Positions 11,724-22,342 of a DNA stretch of 64,000 nucleotides are shown here, piece by piece. Below the pieces are notes generated by a model, which saw only the letters and a program-made list of their open reading frames with translations, ran no database searches and had not been told where the DNA came from. How positions within the stretch are numbered: the first letter of the stretch is position 1; each line of letters opens with the position of its first letter. The stretch comes from Litsea cubeba (taxonomy: Eukaryota > Streptophyta > Magnoliopsida > Laurales > Lauraceae), in the NCBI GenBank assembly GCA_012931725.1, contig WHSA01000561.1, positions 70,290 through 134,289 on the forward strand, given 5' to 3'. Position numbers and translations under genes: made by a program.

Positions 11724-14040
11724 TGATGGACCGCGCTCCTGCTTGGTTCCTACCGAGGTCGGCGGACGTGGGAGTCCGTCGGGTCCGACCCTTTCGTAAC
11801 CGGGGGGCAGGGGCGTGCATCAACATTTCTTTTTTTGTGGGTGTGCCAGATTTTCTATTTTACTTGGAATTGCAAGTGGTGATCCGGAGATCACCTTCGC
11901 AAGTAAAAAGGAAATCAACTTCTTTCAAGTTTTCCATTGCACATATATTTAAGAAAAGAGACATTTTCTTGATTTGCCGTGAAAGGCGATTTTTTTGGCA
12001 TTTATAGCCGATTTTGGCGTTTATTAGCCGATTTTTGGCGTTTATAGCCGATTTTGGCGTTTATAGCCGATTTACAATCCTTATCAACAATGAAAGACAA
12101 GAATTGTGATTTTTGTCTCTTTTAAAAAAATACAAACTACAATGAAAAGCAAGAAAAGGAGGATCTAACTTCTCAGGAGATTGTGGAGGACTCGTTTAGA
12201 TTGACGGTCGCAAGCCATATGTGGGCTTCGCCATCATCCATGCAGATGAGAACAGAGGATGCTATTTGATTCGCTTGGCTTGGCTATAACCTCGGGTTTT
12301 TAGAAGACAAAGACCAAAGGAAGGTCCTATGTCCAATAAAAAACGAGTAGACGGGCTGAAAAGCCACATCTAAGCCATTGGAGGCAGGAGGAGAAGGCAA
12401 GGACCTTGGGGGGGGGGTACCCCCCAAGGGACTTTTGTCACCTTGTTGCGGTGGCCGGTGTAGAACTTCCGCAGAGTTTTCTCTCTTTTTTTCTTTCTCT
12501 GGATTTCTGTCTGTGTGCTTGTGCTTTTTTCTCTGATTTTTCTGATGTCTGTGATGTCCTTTCTTCTTGGAGAGCCCTCCTATTTATAGGCTTTTAGGTA
12601 GCCTTTTAGGTGGGTTTATGGGCTTTTAATGTCATTAAGCCACATAATGGGAGGAGTTACAAAATTGAATTGTTTATTTTGTAACTCCTTTTTCTTGGCT
12701 TCTGATTGGCCGGAGGAGATTGAGGGCATTTAATCGCCTTTAATCGCCATGATGGGAGGAGTTTCATGGGTTAAATGCCATGAATCTCTTGACTTGTAAC
12801 TCCCAAATGCTTGCTTCTGATTGGGCCGTCCAAAGAAATGGATTAATGACTGTAATAAAGCTAGTCAATTAATCACATTAAGTGGTCGCCGAGCAGCTGA
12901 AGAGTCGCGGGCCGTGCCACGTCTTTTGGAATTCTTCTGTCGATGATCATCGATGGATCTTCATGTAGATCGACATCAGATGACCATGTAATTTCAGGTG
13001 CTTGTTGCCAACAGCGGGTCGGTGCCATCTGTCCTGTCGATTTCTCGATCGGTCGGGTGGAAAGCACACTTTTTTGGTTGACCGGGTGGCGATCAATACT
13101 GTCTTCGATACTCTTGATGATTTACCCGTGTTTTGGACGGATGTCAGAGGACTTGGTGTCTCAAAAGCATGAATTTTGGAAAGTACCAGAGGCTGGGCTC
13201 CTCGAATCGCGAAAAAACGGCGAAAACCGGGGTTTCCGGGGCTTTCCCGGCGACCCCGGGGTCCATGGTCGCCGGCGACCCTGGCCCAGGGTCGCAGGGG
13301 TCTGCGACCCTGGGGGGGTTTTCCCCCCTTTTGGTCCCGTTTTGCGTCCGTTTTTGCTTTTTTCTGATTCTTTTTTCTTCTGTACTTTTCCTTGACATTT
13401 TGACCATTTATTGGCCTGATTTCTTGTAGGAAACCTGATGAGAATCCTTGCATTTTATTTTGCAAAGTTTCCAATTTCCTGAGAAAGCCGAAGACTTTGT
13501 CGCGCAGAGCTGCCGATTTTCCGTCAGAAGCTGAAACTGGGTCAAACGATGTCGGAATGACCTGAAATTTGGTGTGAAGCCTCTTGAGCAATAAAGAAGA
13601 CCAACCATAGGCTTTTGTTTGAGTTTCGAAGCCGTTTGGGGTCCTATCACCTGCAGACTTGCTTTTTGTCGCGATGAAGATGTCGCGGTTTGATGTGCGG
13701 TCAACCGATGTCCGATTGACTTGAAATTTGACAGGGAACCTATTGGAGTCATTTTAAGATGATCCATAGGCTCTGTCTTGGAATCATGTTCCCGGAGAGC
13801 TTTTGCCGCCGAGAGCTCCTTTTCGGCTGTCGGAGAAGCGAAGTTAGGCCAAATGACTTTGAAATGGCCCGAAACTTCGTGTGTACTCCTCTTGTGGCTG
13901 TCTGGAAGAATCTTGCAGTTTTTGTTTGATTCTGACAAAGATTTGATTTTTGGAAGCAGCATTACCTATGTATGGCAAGGTTGCGACTTCATGTAGCTCT
14001 TTGGATCTTGATGAGGAAACTGGACATTTTTGGTGTCACA
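11724..14040 (-). repeat. 5' LTR of element A
   Basis: The LTR is 2317 bp, running on the minus strand from TGTGACACCAAAAATGTCC at 14040 to GGTCCATCA at 11724, with TG..CA ends. It aligns along its length with the LTR of C (19126-21431) and with B (42852-45446). It lacks about 310 bp of degenerate tandem units present in B. It contains a GC-rich GGTCGC-repeat block (about 13225-13320), a TATA box (12589-12580), a C/G palindrome near 12406-12430, and four to five ~19-bp copies of CGGCTATAAACGCCAAAAT (about 11995-12072). Confidence 0.93.
12580..12589 (-). promoter_or_regulatory. LTR TATA box (A)
   Basis: CTATAAATAG on the minus strand is conserved at the same place in the LTRs of B (44604-44613) and C (20578-20587). 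It is the likely core promoter for genomic RNA, which places the U3/R boundary about 30 bases downstream. Confidence 0.7.
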
Positions 14041-17000
14041 AAAAACATGCAAAGGAACACACAAAGGTATGAATATGACACATTTTGAAATCATTATCAG
14101 AGTTATAACTACAAAATAACTCTTCGACGACTGGCGGAACACTTTCTTCCTCCATGAACTCATCGAAAGCATCATCAACATTTGCGTCCATCGATGGTTC
14201 AAAGTCATCAGAACCCTGTGGCAAGTCAGCTGGCAACAAAAAAAAATGTGTTAGCAAGCCAAGTCACAAACAAAAAAAAAAGAGAGCAAAAGAAGTCGTA
14301 CCAATTGGAGATTCTGGATTTACTCCAGAGTCCCTCGGTTCTTCTTCAGGTGCCTCAACAGGATCCATCACCACCTCATCGGTTGGGACCTGAGGCATCA
14401 CCAAGTCTTCCTCTGCTAAAAAAAAAGAAGAAAAGCAGAAACAAGAAGCAAATCATAACATGGAAAAATCCCATGAAAGAAATGGAAAGAGAAAAAGGAA
14501 GAATCATACCTTCACAACGGTCTCTTCTTCTCGGCTTCTCTTCTCTGGAGGCTCGTCAAGCATCCACTGGCACATCCTCATTGATAGTAAGAGGAACTTC
14601 CAAGTTAGGAGGGTCCACATGCTGCCCCTTGCTACTATGATGACTCCTCCTCCTCTTACTTCTGCGGGCTCGCTTCTTAGAGGAACCTGCCCCGCCGTCA
14701 GAGTCAGGTTTCCCACTTGACTCATCACTGGATGGTCTGCTCTTGCCAGTAGACTCCACGGAAGCTTGCCTCTGTGCCGCTTGCATCCAAGCGCCAAGTT
14801 CGGCTTCCTCCTGTTCTAGCTGCTCCAAAGCCTCGTCAGGTATTTCTCGAACAGCTTCAGAACCGATGACGCCCTGGTCACCGAGAAAGCCTATCTTGTG
14901 CTTCTCTCCAGAAAGGAAGGACCAAACTTCCTCTCGCCGAATGCCATCCGACTTTCCAAGGCCCTTTCCAGATGCCAGCTTCACATCAAGCTCCTTCCTG
15001 GAAAGTCCCCGATATGCCGAGAAGCTCTCCGCGAACCACTTCGCAAAGCCGGCAGTACGGGAAGTCAGCAACATAGGATAAGAAATCATGGCTGTAGTGT
15101 CTTCAGCACTATAAAAGGCCCATGCATTTCTCCCGTCCTGTAAGCCTCCAAAGCGCTTCACCATACTTGAAGGCGCTCCAACAACGCCTTGAGAAAAGCC
15201 AAGCTGCAAAGCAAAGCGAGAAGGTACATACGGCTGGATGTCGACGAAAAGATGTCTACGGTACACCATCGTGCCAACACGTATGCTGAAAAGCCACTCT
15301 CTCTCTGCATTTGTCAAGGAATAGTGCCTTCCCGACCCCGCCCTGGTAGAGTCTCGGGAGGCACCAAAATCAAAAGCCTTCTTCCGCAACTCCGGAGAAA
15401 GCTTTACTGAAGATTGCCCCATCTCGACGTCCCTGAACCGTCGGATCCTCATGCGGGCAAACAAAAGTGATTCGGACACGGCTTTGCCCTTAGCCAGTCG
15501 AATCATCAGAGGATCATCATCCTGTGCAACACCCAGCCGATGGAAGCCAGGACAGTGGTATACATACCACGAATAAAAGATATGGGCTGAAAATACCCTA
15601 TTCATGGGAAGCCCAAGCCGAACTAGAAAAGCAGCAGCCTGCAGTTCGGTACACAGGTAGGAGTAAAGAGCAGGCACCAAAGCAAGCTGCTCTCCAAACG
15701 CCATCTGACAAGCCGGGAAAATACAATGCGGCCTGATGTGCGTTCCATCTCCTCCAGCAAATACAGCCTCACCAAGCCAATAAGTGAGGTAAACAGCGAG
15801 ATCTCTCCGCAGTGCAATGTCAGGACATATGGCGTTTGTACTTGCACAGAAATCTCTCAACTCTTCTTGCATGGCCAAGATCTTCTTTGAATTTGGATCC
15901 TGAGCTCCAGCTTCCTGGGTCATGCTATCAGAAGGCTCCCTACTATCAAAAAAGTTGGGGAATGAAGAGCAAAAACTCTTCCAACTGCTGGATCTAACTT
16001 TCGAACCCCCCTTCTCCTTCAAAAAATCATAGAAGGCGACGAGTTGAAAGTATAAAAGCCTGAACTCCTCAGACTGCCCCTCGAGGACGCTGTCAATCGG
16101 CATAAACTCCTCATAGAGTTTGCCGAGGATGGGCAATCCGGTAATAGCGCTCAACTCCTTCAAAGAAAAACCAATCTCACCATTCGTCACAACGAAGGTA
16201 TTGGTTTGAGGGAGGAACGACTCCAGCATAGCCATGAAGGCCTCGTCGGAAAAGATCACGGTCTCCCTAAAGGCGCGGACCGCATCAAAAATCCCGGCTT
16301 CCTTCAAAACGGCGCCACCAATCAGCAGGACGCGATCAGTCCACGACTTCCACTCGGAGTCAGCATTGAAACGACCTCGAAGTCGAAAAGGCTTGATCCA
16401 ATTGCTGCCGTCACCGCTGAAAATACCAAGGCCCACCGGTCTCAAATCGACCGACGGATAATCAGAGCCCTGGTAGCCGCTGGATGGCATCAACAGGTCC
16501 ATATCAACAGGCGACCTCTCCGTATATCCAGGAGAACCGCCAACAAAAACCCCGGTCTTGATTACATTTGTCCTTCTCACCCAACTCGGAGGATCTTCCC
16601 TCTTAGGGCACGTGGGGGCAAGGCTCAGAATCGAGACGGTGCGATCAAACATCGACCGGGTAGTAACAGTCTTCTTCTCACCATCTGCTGTGAAGGAAAA
16701 CTGAAAAGATCTCCTCTGGTATGTAATGTCGTCAGGGACTGCATCACCAAAGAAGAAGGTAGGCTTGGGCAAAATGCTCTGATCTTCCATCACCCATGGA
16801 CGACTGCTTACCATGATCTTATAGAATTCCTCTCCCTTGAGAGTGATCAGTCGCTGCCTCATCTCATCTCTGTTGAGGGAGTCGCACTCTTCCAGATTTC
16901 TCTCAACATACTGGACCTTCTCGAAAGCCTGCTGAACGGCCGGATTAGAGGATCTAGAAGATCGACGAGGTACGCTTGTAGCAGGCTCTTTACCCTTGTT

Positions 17001-17226
17001 CGCTCTGGAGGAACCACCTGAAAAGGATGGAAAAGGAAAAGATCAAACATCAAAATGACAGAATCTCGTTAAAAACAAAAATCTGGCGAAATTTTGACAT
17101 GATGACGGGGCAATTCCGAAGAAAAGGAACTATCCCGAAAGAAATAGAAAGCTTGAAGATGGGCTCAACATCGCTGCGAGCTCCGAAACTCCAAACTTTC
17201 GAAACCTAAAAGTCTCCGCAAAATCA

Positions 17227-17485
17227 GGAAGGGCTCAACATCACTGCAAGCTCCAAGTTCCCAAATTTGCAAACACTTTCAGGTATGCAATCACATCATG
17301 CTACAAGTTTAATTTACAAATTAAAGGCATGCATGAACATCTAGATTTGCGCAAAATCAGGAAGGGCTCAACATCACTGCGAGCTCCAAGTTCCCAAATT
17401 TGCAAACACTTTCAGGTATGCAATCACATCATGCTACAAATTTAATTTACAAATTAAAGGCATGCATGAACATCTAGATTTGCGA
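17227..17485. repeat. Two-copy ~134-bp tandem repeat in intron 1 of the C antisense gene
   Basis: The block beginning GGGCTCAACATCACTGC and containing CATGCTACAA and GGCATGCATGAACATCTAG occurs twice (about 17227 and 17361). B has it once (about 61590-61705). It is non-coding in either strand and lies within intron 1. Confidence 0.75.
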
Positions 17486-17623
17486 AAAAATGCATTATCA
17501 TGATGAGCAAAAAAAAAAAAAAAAGAAAGAAAGAAACTCTCTCAAAAAAAAAAGGGGAGGAAAAAAAAAAAAAAAAAAAAAAAAAAGAGCGGGCTGGCCC
17601 ACAGGCCGTGGCCCACAGGCCAC

Positions 17624-17668
17624 GTGGCCGTACGGCCAGATCCGTACGGATCTGTCCGTACGGCCCAC
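17624..17668. repeat. 45-bp GC palindrome in intron 1 (C)
   Basis: A near-perfect inverted repeat is centred on TCCGTACGGA (17641-17650), with arms GTGGCCGTACGGCCAGA and its near-complement. It is flanked on both sides by A-rich tracts of more than 60 bp. The same palindrome is present in B at 62015-62059. Confidence 0.75.
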
Positions 17669-17987
17669 ACAAAAAAAAAACATGAAAAAAAAAAAGAAAG
17701 AAAAGAAAGCAAAAAAAAAAAAAAAAAACGTGTGAAAAAAAAAAAAGGGCAAACACGTGAAAAAAAAAAGAAGAAAAAAAAAAGAAAGAAACAAAAAAAA
17801 GAAAGAAGAACTTTTTTTTTTCCTACAATGGAGTTTTCTTGAAAAAGAAGAACTTACTTGAAGCCATTGATGGAGAAGAAGAATAAAACTCTTGAAGATC
17901 TTGAAGAAGAAAAGCTCTTGGTCTTGAAGCCCTCTTGAGATTATTGCAAAAGAAAGTAGTAAGAGCAAGAGATCAAACCTCCTCCTT

Positions 17988-17997
17988 GCTTTTATAG
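17988..17997 (-). promoter_or_regulatory. TATA box of the antisense gene (C)
   Basis: CTATAAAAGC on the minus strand lies about 120 bases upstream of the candidate leader-exon ATG at 17867. B has CTATAAAAGT at the same distance. Confidence 0.5.
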
Positions 17998-19108
17998 AAG
18001 AGAGCAAACCAAAGAAGGAAAGAAGAAAGAGGTAAGTGTTACTAATTAGTAACCTTACCAAAAGAAAGAAATTAGAAAGATTCTTTCCCAAAAGAAAGAT
18101 ATCTTGAGGGATTCTCTCCCAAAAAGAAATCAATGAGAGATTTTCTCCTAAAATCAATCTATGACGGATTCTTTCCCAAAAGAAAGATATCTTGAGATAT
18201 CCTATCCCAAAATAAAGGGATCTTGAGAGATTTTCTCCTAAAAATCAATCTATGACGGATTCTTTCCCAAAAGAAAGATATCTTGAGATATCCTATCCCA
18301 AAAATAAAGGGATCATGAGAGATTCTCTCCAAGTAAAGATATTCTTAGATATTCTCTATCCAAATGAGATATTTTTGGATATTCTTTACAAAAATGACAC
18401 CATATGAGATCTAAGCCATTTCAAAAGCTTAAGGTCCCATGGGTTAGCCCATATGAGCCAGGTTTGACCACCTAGGCACAAAAAAAATTTGGGCTTTTAG
18501 TCAAAGAAAAATCCCTCTTACCAAGAGCATACAAAAATGGTTCCATGCCTCTTTTGAGTTGATTGGACCATACAAAAGAAAATTCCAAGCCCCATGAGCT
18601 TCCAAAAATCAAACCATCAAACCTCATCTACCAAATTGAGCCAAATTCTTGAAATTGACATTCCATCAAACCAAATCCTGGTCCCCTAACTTGCCACATA
18701 CAGCCTGTTAGGTCACAAGACCAAAACCAAAAACCAAAACCTGATCCCCTAACTTGCCACATACAGCCTGTTAGGTCACAAGATCAAGACCAAAATTGAT
18801 CCCCCAACATTCCACATACAGCTTGTTGGGTCACATGATCAAAACCAAACCCGACCCCCTAACCTGCCATATATAGCCTGTTAGGTCACAAGGTCAAAAC
18901 CCAAATCCACATCCCTGATGTCATCTTCAAAACTTTGCCTCGAGATGGTACGTGATCCCTTTCACTGCCATAAAATTCCCCTGGAAGCTCAAAAGGCTAC
19001 AAATACCAAAAAGAAAGACTGCTCAAAGACTCTTGGTCAAGTCACAGGCTCTCCTTCAAAAATCTCTTCGAGGCACATCGACTACAAAAGTTAAGCAGCT
19101 CGCCGCTG

Positions 19109-19125
19109 TACCTCGAGGGGGCATT
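19109..19125 (+). other. Polypurine tract of element C
   Basis: TACCTCGAGGGGGCATT directly precedes the 3' LTR start TGTTGACACC. The same sequence precedes the 3' LTR of B. It is the expected plus-strand primer position for reverse transcription. Confidence 0.65.
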
Positions 19126-21431
19126 TGTTGACACCAAAAATGTAACTTTGCCTTTTCAAGATCCAAAGAGCTACATGAAGTCGCAACCTGCCATAAATAG
19201 GCAATGCTGCTTCCAAAAAATAAAATCTTGTCAGAATCAAACAAAAACTGCAAGATTCATCCAGACAGCCAAAAGAGAAGTACACAAGAAGTTTCAAGCC
19301 ATTTCAAGATCATTTGGCCTAACTTCGCTTCTCCGACAGCCAAATCAAGCCTCTCGGCGGTAAAGCTCTCCGGGACCATGGTTTCCAAGGCAGAACCTAT
19401 GGATCATCTTAAAATGACTCCAATAGGTCCCCTGTCAAATTTCAAGTCAATCGGACATCGGTTGACCACACATCAAACCGCGACATCTTCATCGCGACAA
19501 AAAGCAAGTCTGCAGGTGATAGAACCATCAAACGGCTTCGAAACTCAAACAAAAGCCTATGGTTGGTCTTATTTATTGCTCAGGAGACTTCACACCAAAT
19601 TTCAGGTCATTCCGACATCGTTTGACCTAGTTTCAGCTTCTGACGGGAAATCGGCAACTCTGCGCGACAAAGTCTTCGGCTTTCTCAGGAAATTGGAAAC
19701 TTTGCAAAATAAAATGCAAGGATTCTCATCAGGTTTCCAACAAAGAAATCAGGCAAATAAATGATCAAAATGTCAAAGAAAAGTACAGAAGAAAAAAGAA
19801 TCAAAAAAGAGCAAAAACGGACGCAAAACGGGACCAAAAAGGGGAAAAACCCACCCAGGGTCGCAGACCCCTGCGACCCTGGGCCAGGGTCGCCGGCGAC
19901 CATGGACCCCGGGGTCGCCGGGAAAGCCCCGGAAACCCCGGTTTTCGCCGTTTTTTTCGCGATTCGAGGAGCCCGGCCTCTGGTACTTTCCAAAATTCAT
20001 GCTTTTGAGACACCAAGTCCTCTGACATCCGTCCAAAACACGGGTAAATCATCAAGAGTATCGAAGACAGTATTGATCGCCACCCGGTCAACCAAAAAAG
20101 TGTGCTTTCCACCCGACCGATCGAGAAATCGACAGGACAGATGGCACCGACCCGCTGTTGGCAACAAACACCTGAAATTACATGGTCATCTGATGTCGAT
20201 CTACATGAAGATCCATCGATGATCATCGACAGAAGAATTCCAAAAGACGTGGCACGGCCCGCGACTCTTCAGCTGCTCGGCGACCACTTAATGCGATTAA
20301 TTGACTAACTTTATTACAGTCATTAATCCATTTCTTTGGACGGCCCAATCAGAAGCAAGCATTCGGGAGTTACAAGTCAAGAAATTCATGGCATTTAACC
20401 CATGAAACTCCTCCCATCATGGCGATTAAAGGCGATTAAATGCCCTCAATCTCCTCCGGCCAATCAGAAGCCAAGAAAAAGGAGTTACAAAATAAACAAT
20501 TCAATTTGTAACTCCTCCCATTATGCGGCTTAATGACATTAAAAGCCCATAAACTCTCCTAAATGGCTACCAAGAGCCTATAAATAGAAGAGCACTCCAA
20601 AGGAATCCAGATCGGGAAAAACACACAACAAACATCAGACAGCAGTCAGAAATCCAGAGAAAAGAAAAAGAGAGAAAACTCTGCGGAAGTTCTACACCGG
20701 CCACCGCAACAAGGTGACAAAAGTCCCTTGGGGGGTACCCCCCCCAGGTCCTTGCCTTCTCCTCCTGCCTCCAATGGCTTAGATGTGGCTTTTCAGCCCG
20801 TCTACTCGGTTTTTTATTGGACATAGGACCTTCCTTTGGTCTTTGTCTTCTAAAAACCCGAGGTTATAGCCAAGCCAAGTGAATCAAATAGCATCCTCTG
20901 TTCTCATCTGCATGGATGATGGCGAAGCCCACATATGGCTTGCGACCGTCAATCTAAACGAGTCCCCCACAATCTCCTGAGAAGTTAGATCCTCCTTTTC
21001 TTGCTTTTCATTGTAGTTTGTATTTTTTCAAAAGAGACAAAAATCACAATTCTTGTCTTTCATTGTTGATAAGGATTGTAAATCGGCTATAAACGCCAAA
21101 ATCGGCTATAAACGCCAAAAAATCGGCTATAAACGCCAAAATCGGCTATAAATGCCAAAAAAATCGCCTTTCACGGTAAATCAAGAAAATGTCTCTTTTC
21201 TTAAATATATGTGCAATGGAAAACTTGAAAGAAGTTGATTTCCTTTTTACTTGCGAAGGTTGATCTCCGGATCACCACTTGCAATTCCAAGTAAAAATAG
21301 AAAATCTGGCACACCCACAAAAAAAAGAAATGTTGATGCACGCCCTTGCCCCCCGGTTACGAAAGGGTCGGACCCGACGGACTCCCACGTCCGCCGACCT
21401 CGGTAGAACCAAGCAGGAGCGCGGTCCATCA
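19126..21431 (+). repeat. 3' LTR of element C
   Basis: The LTR is 2306 bp, from TGTTGACACC at 19126 to GGTCCATCA at 21431. It shares order and content with the LTRs of A and B, including a GGTCGC-rich GC block (about 19855-19950), the TATA box at 20578-20587, the palindrome near 20727-20750 and CGGCTATAAACGCCAAAAT repeats (about 21080-21160). It lacks about 310 bp of tandem units found in B. The next base starts in-frame pol sequence of element D. Confidence 0.93.
20578..20587 (+). promoter_or_regulatory. LTR TATA box (C)
   Basis: CTATAAATAG sits at the same LTR position as in A and B. Confidence 0.65.
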
Positions 21432-21793
21432 CCACCATGAGGACAGAGCTGGTCGACCAAGGCCGAAATGACACGAACCTGGCAATGGAGCTGGAGCTGG
21501 CAGACGAGCGACGAGAGGCAGCAGCCCTGCGACTGACCGACTATCAGCAGCGGTTAGCCAGGGCATACAATCAAAATGTTAGAGAAAGAAGATTCTCCGT
21601 GGGAGAGCTGGTTCTAAAGAAGACCCTGCCAGCTGACAAAGAACCAAACGAAGGGAAGCTGGCTCCGAACTGGCATGGCCCGTTCAGGGTGGTCTCACTG
21701 GCAGGGAAATCAGCCTACAAGCTCGAAGACTTAGAAGGCAAGCCACTGCCGAGACCGTGGAATGCGTCCCACTTAAAGAAATTCTATTTCTAA
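21432..21793 (+). CDS. C-terminal end of pol (integrase tail) of element D, truncated
   Basis: The open frame runs from the LTR end of C to the TAA at 21791-21793, with an internal Met at 21437. It reads through a long charged helix (ALRLTDYQQRLARAYNQNV) into RRFSVGELVLKK and a PNWHGPFRVV motif, and ends PWNASHLKKFYF. This is the usual tail after the DDE core in Ty3/Gypsy integrases, where the GPF/Y module contacts DNA or chromatin. The part upstream (DDE core, RT, gag) is absent because C inserted here. There are no in-frame stops, so D was probably fairly intact when hit. Confidence 0.85.
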
Positions 21794-21880
21794 AGATGTA
21801 ATGAATCTCAGAATCAATGAAAGCAGCTTTCGCCCTGTCATCAATCTGTCATCTCTCTTTGACTGACTCCGGCAGCTCTG

Positions 21881-22342
21881 GGTCTACCGCCCTGGAAAAG
21901 GCCTCGAGTTCGAACACTCGGCCGAATTCCTAAAGTCCGGGTTTTATCCCACTCAAGGGTCTACCGCCCTGGAAAAGGCCTCGAGTTCGAACACTCGGCC
22001 GAATTCCTAAAGTCCGGGTTTTATCACACTCAAGGGTCTACCGCCCTAGAAAAGGCCTCGAGTTCGAACACTCGGCCGAATTCCTAATGTCCGAGTTTTA
22101 TCCCACTCAAGGGTCTACCGCCCTGGAAAAGGCCTCGAGTTCGAACACTCGGCCGAATTCCTAAAGTCCGGGTTTTATCCCACTCAAGGGTCTACCGCCC
22201 TGGAAAAGGCCTCGAGTTCGAACACTCGGCCGAATTCCTAAAGTCCGGGTTTTACCCCACTCAAGGGTCTACCGCCCTGGAAAAGGCCCCGAGTTCGAAC
22301 ACTCGGCCGAATTCCTAAAGTCCGGGTTTATACACCCCTCAA
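21881..22342 (+). repeat. Six tandem copies of a 77-bp unit in element D
   Basis: The unit begins GGTCTACCGCCCTGGAAAAGG and includes CGAGTTCGAACACTCGGCCG. Copies start at 21881, 21958, 22035, 22112, 22189 and 22266, with an exact 77-bp period and only a few substitutions. The array starts 88 bases after the pol stop. Each unit holds a short palindrome (CGAGTTCGAACTCG-like: CGAGTTCGAACACTCG). Confidence 0.95.

Larger units (their letters stand above)
1..14040 (-). mobile_element. Element A: 5' portion of a Tat-type Ty3/Gypsy LTR retrotransposon
   Basis: Reading the minus strand from 14040 downwards gives 5' LTR, primer-binding site, long repeat-filled leader, then gag-pol ending at 100. The last bases (1-99) match, in reverse complement, the sequence just after the pol stop of element B (55985-56085). 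The element therefore continues left of the window, where its antisense-gene region and 3' LTR should lie. It belongs to the same family as B (42852-64000), with near-identical LTR, leader and polyprotein. Its outer end at 14040 coincides with an LTR terminus (TGTGACACC read on the minus strand; B begins TGTTGACACC, so one base is missing). It abuts sequence equivalent to B 58417, inside the antisense gene of element C. An exact LTR end points to insertion into C rather than random inversion. No second end or target duplication is visible. Confidence 0.9.
14041..17867 (-). pseudogene. Decayed antisense PMD-like gene of element C
   Basis: This is the same gene model as in B, on the strand opposite to the element. 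Exon 1 would be 17867-17858 (ATG GCT TCA A then GTAAG). Intron 1 runs to the acceptor before 17017. Exon 2 (17017 to about 14510) holds a 768-codon stretch from the internal Met at 16862. That stretch ends early at 14556 because of an extra A near 14559. Exon 3 (with the donor at VNPESPIG|GTACGA) and the acceptor of exon 4 are kept. The donor after exon 4 is lost (GAAGAGTTATTT where B has GAAGAAGGTATTT). The last exon is removed by the insertion of A at 14040. Protein content is plant-mobile-domain-like, then a basic patch, then an acidic linker. B has the intact version. Confidence 0.8.
17868..19125 (+). other. C spacer between antisense gene and 3' LTR
   Basis: No gene of its own is seen. 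A TATA-like box for the antisense gene (CTATAAAAG, minus, 17997-17988) is followed by a purine-rich stretch. Next come imperfect repeats with AGATATCTTGAGATATCC (about 18060-18400). After these lie four ~60-bp repeats of the type CTAACTTGCCACATACAGCC..TTAGGTCACAAG (about 18675-18900). A polypurine tract (CTCGAGGGGGCATT) sits immediately before the LTR. B has the same order at 62252-63418. Confidence 0.7.
14041..21431 (+). mobile_element. Element C: 3' portion of a Tat-type element, same family as A and B
   Basis: This stretch corresponds collinearly to B from about 58417 to the 3' LTR and includes a complete 3' LTR. The gag-pol half is missing to the left, where element A interrupts it in opposite orientation. 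On the right the LTR ends exactly in the pol coding sequence of element D. The remaining 5' part of C should lie beyond the left edge of the window, beyond A. Confidence 0.88.

Noticed and set aside
16206..17021. 271-codon plus-strand frame opposite the antisense PMD-like gene in C
   Set aside because: It is the shadow of the conserved minus-strand exon. It is much shorter or broken in B and has no domain.
17454..18157. Phe/Leu-rich minus-strand frames resembling membrane proteins
   Set aside because: They are translations of poly-T/purine tracts in intron 1 and the leader. The apparent hydrophobicity is a product of low complexity.
1..21431. A and C as one element whose left part was inverted in place
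   Set aside because: The opposite orientations would fit, and A's missing 3' part is complementary to C. However, the breakpoint coincides exactly with an LTR terminus, which integrase insertion explains directly and an inversion does not. Sequence left of the window would settle it.
21881..22342. Six regular repeats as a CRISPR-like array
   Set aside because: The 77-bp units are contiguous with no variable spacers, lie in a plant retrotransposon, and have no cas-like genes nearby.
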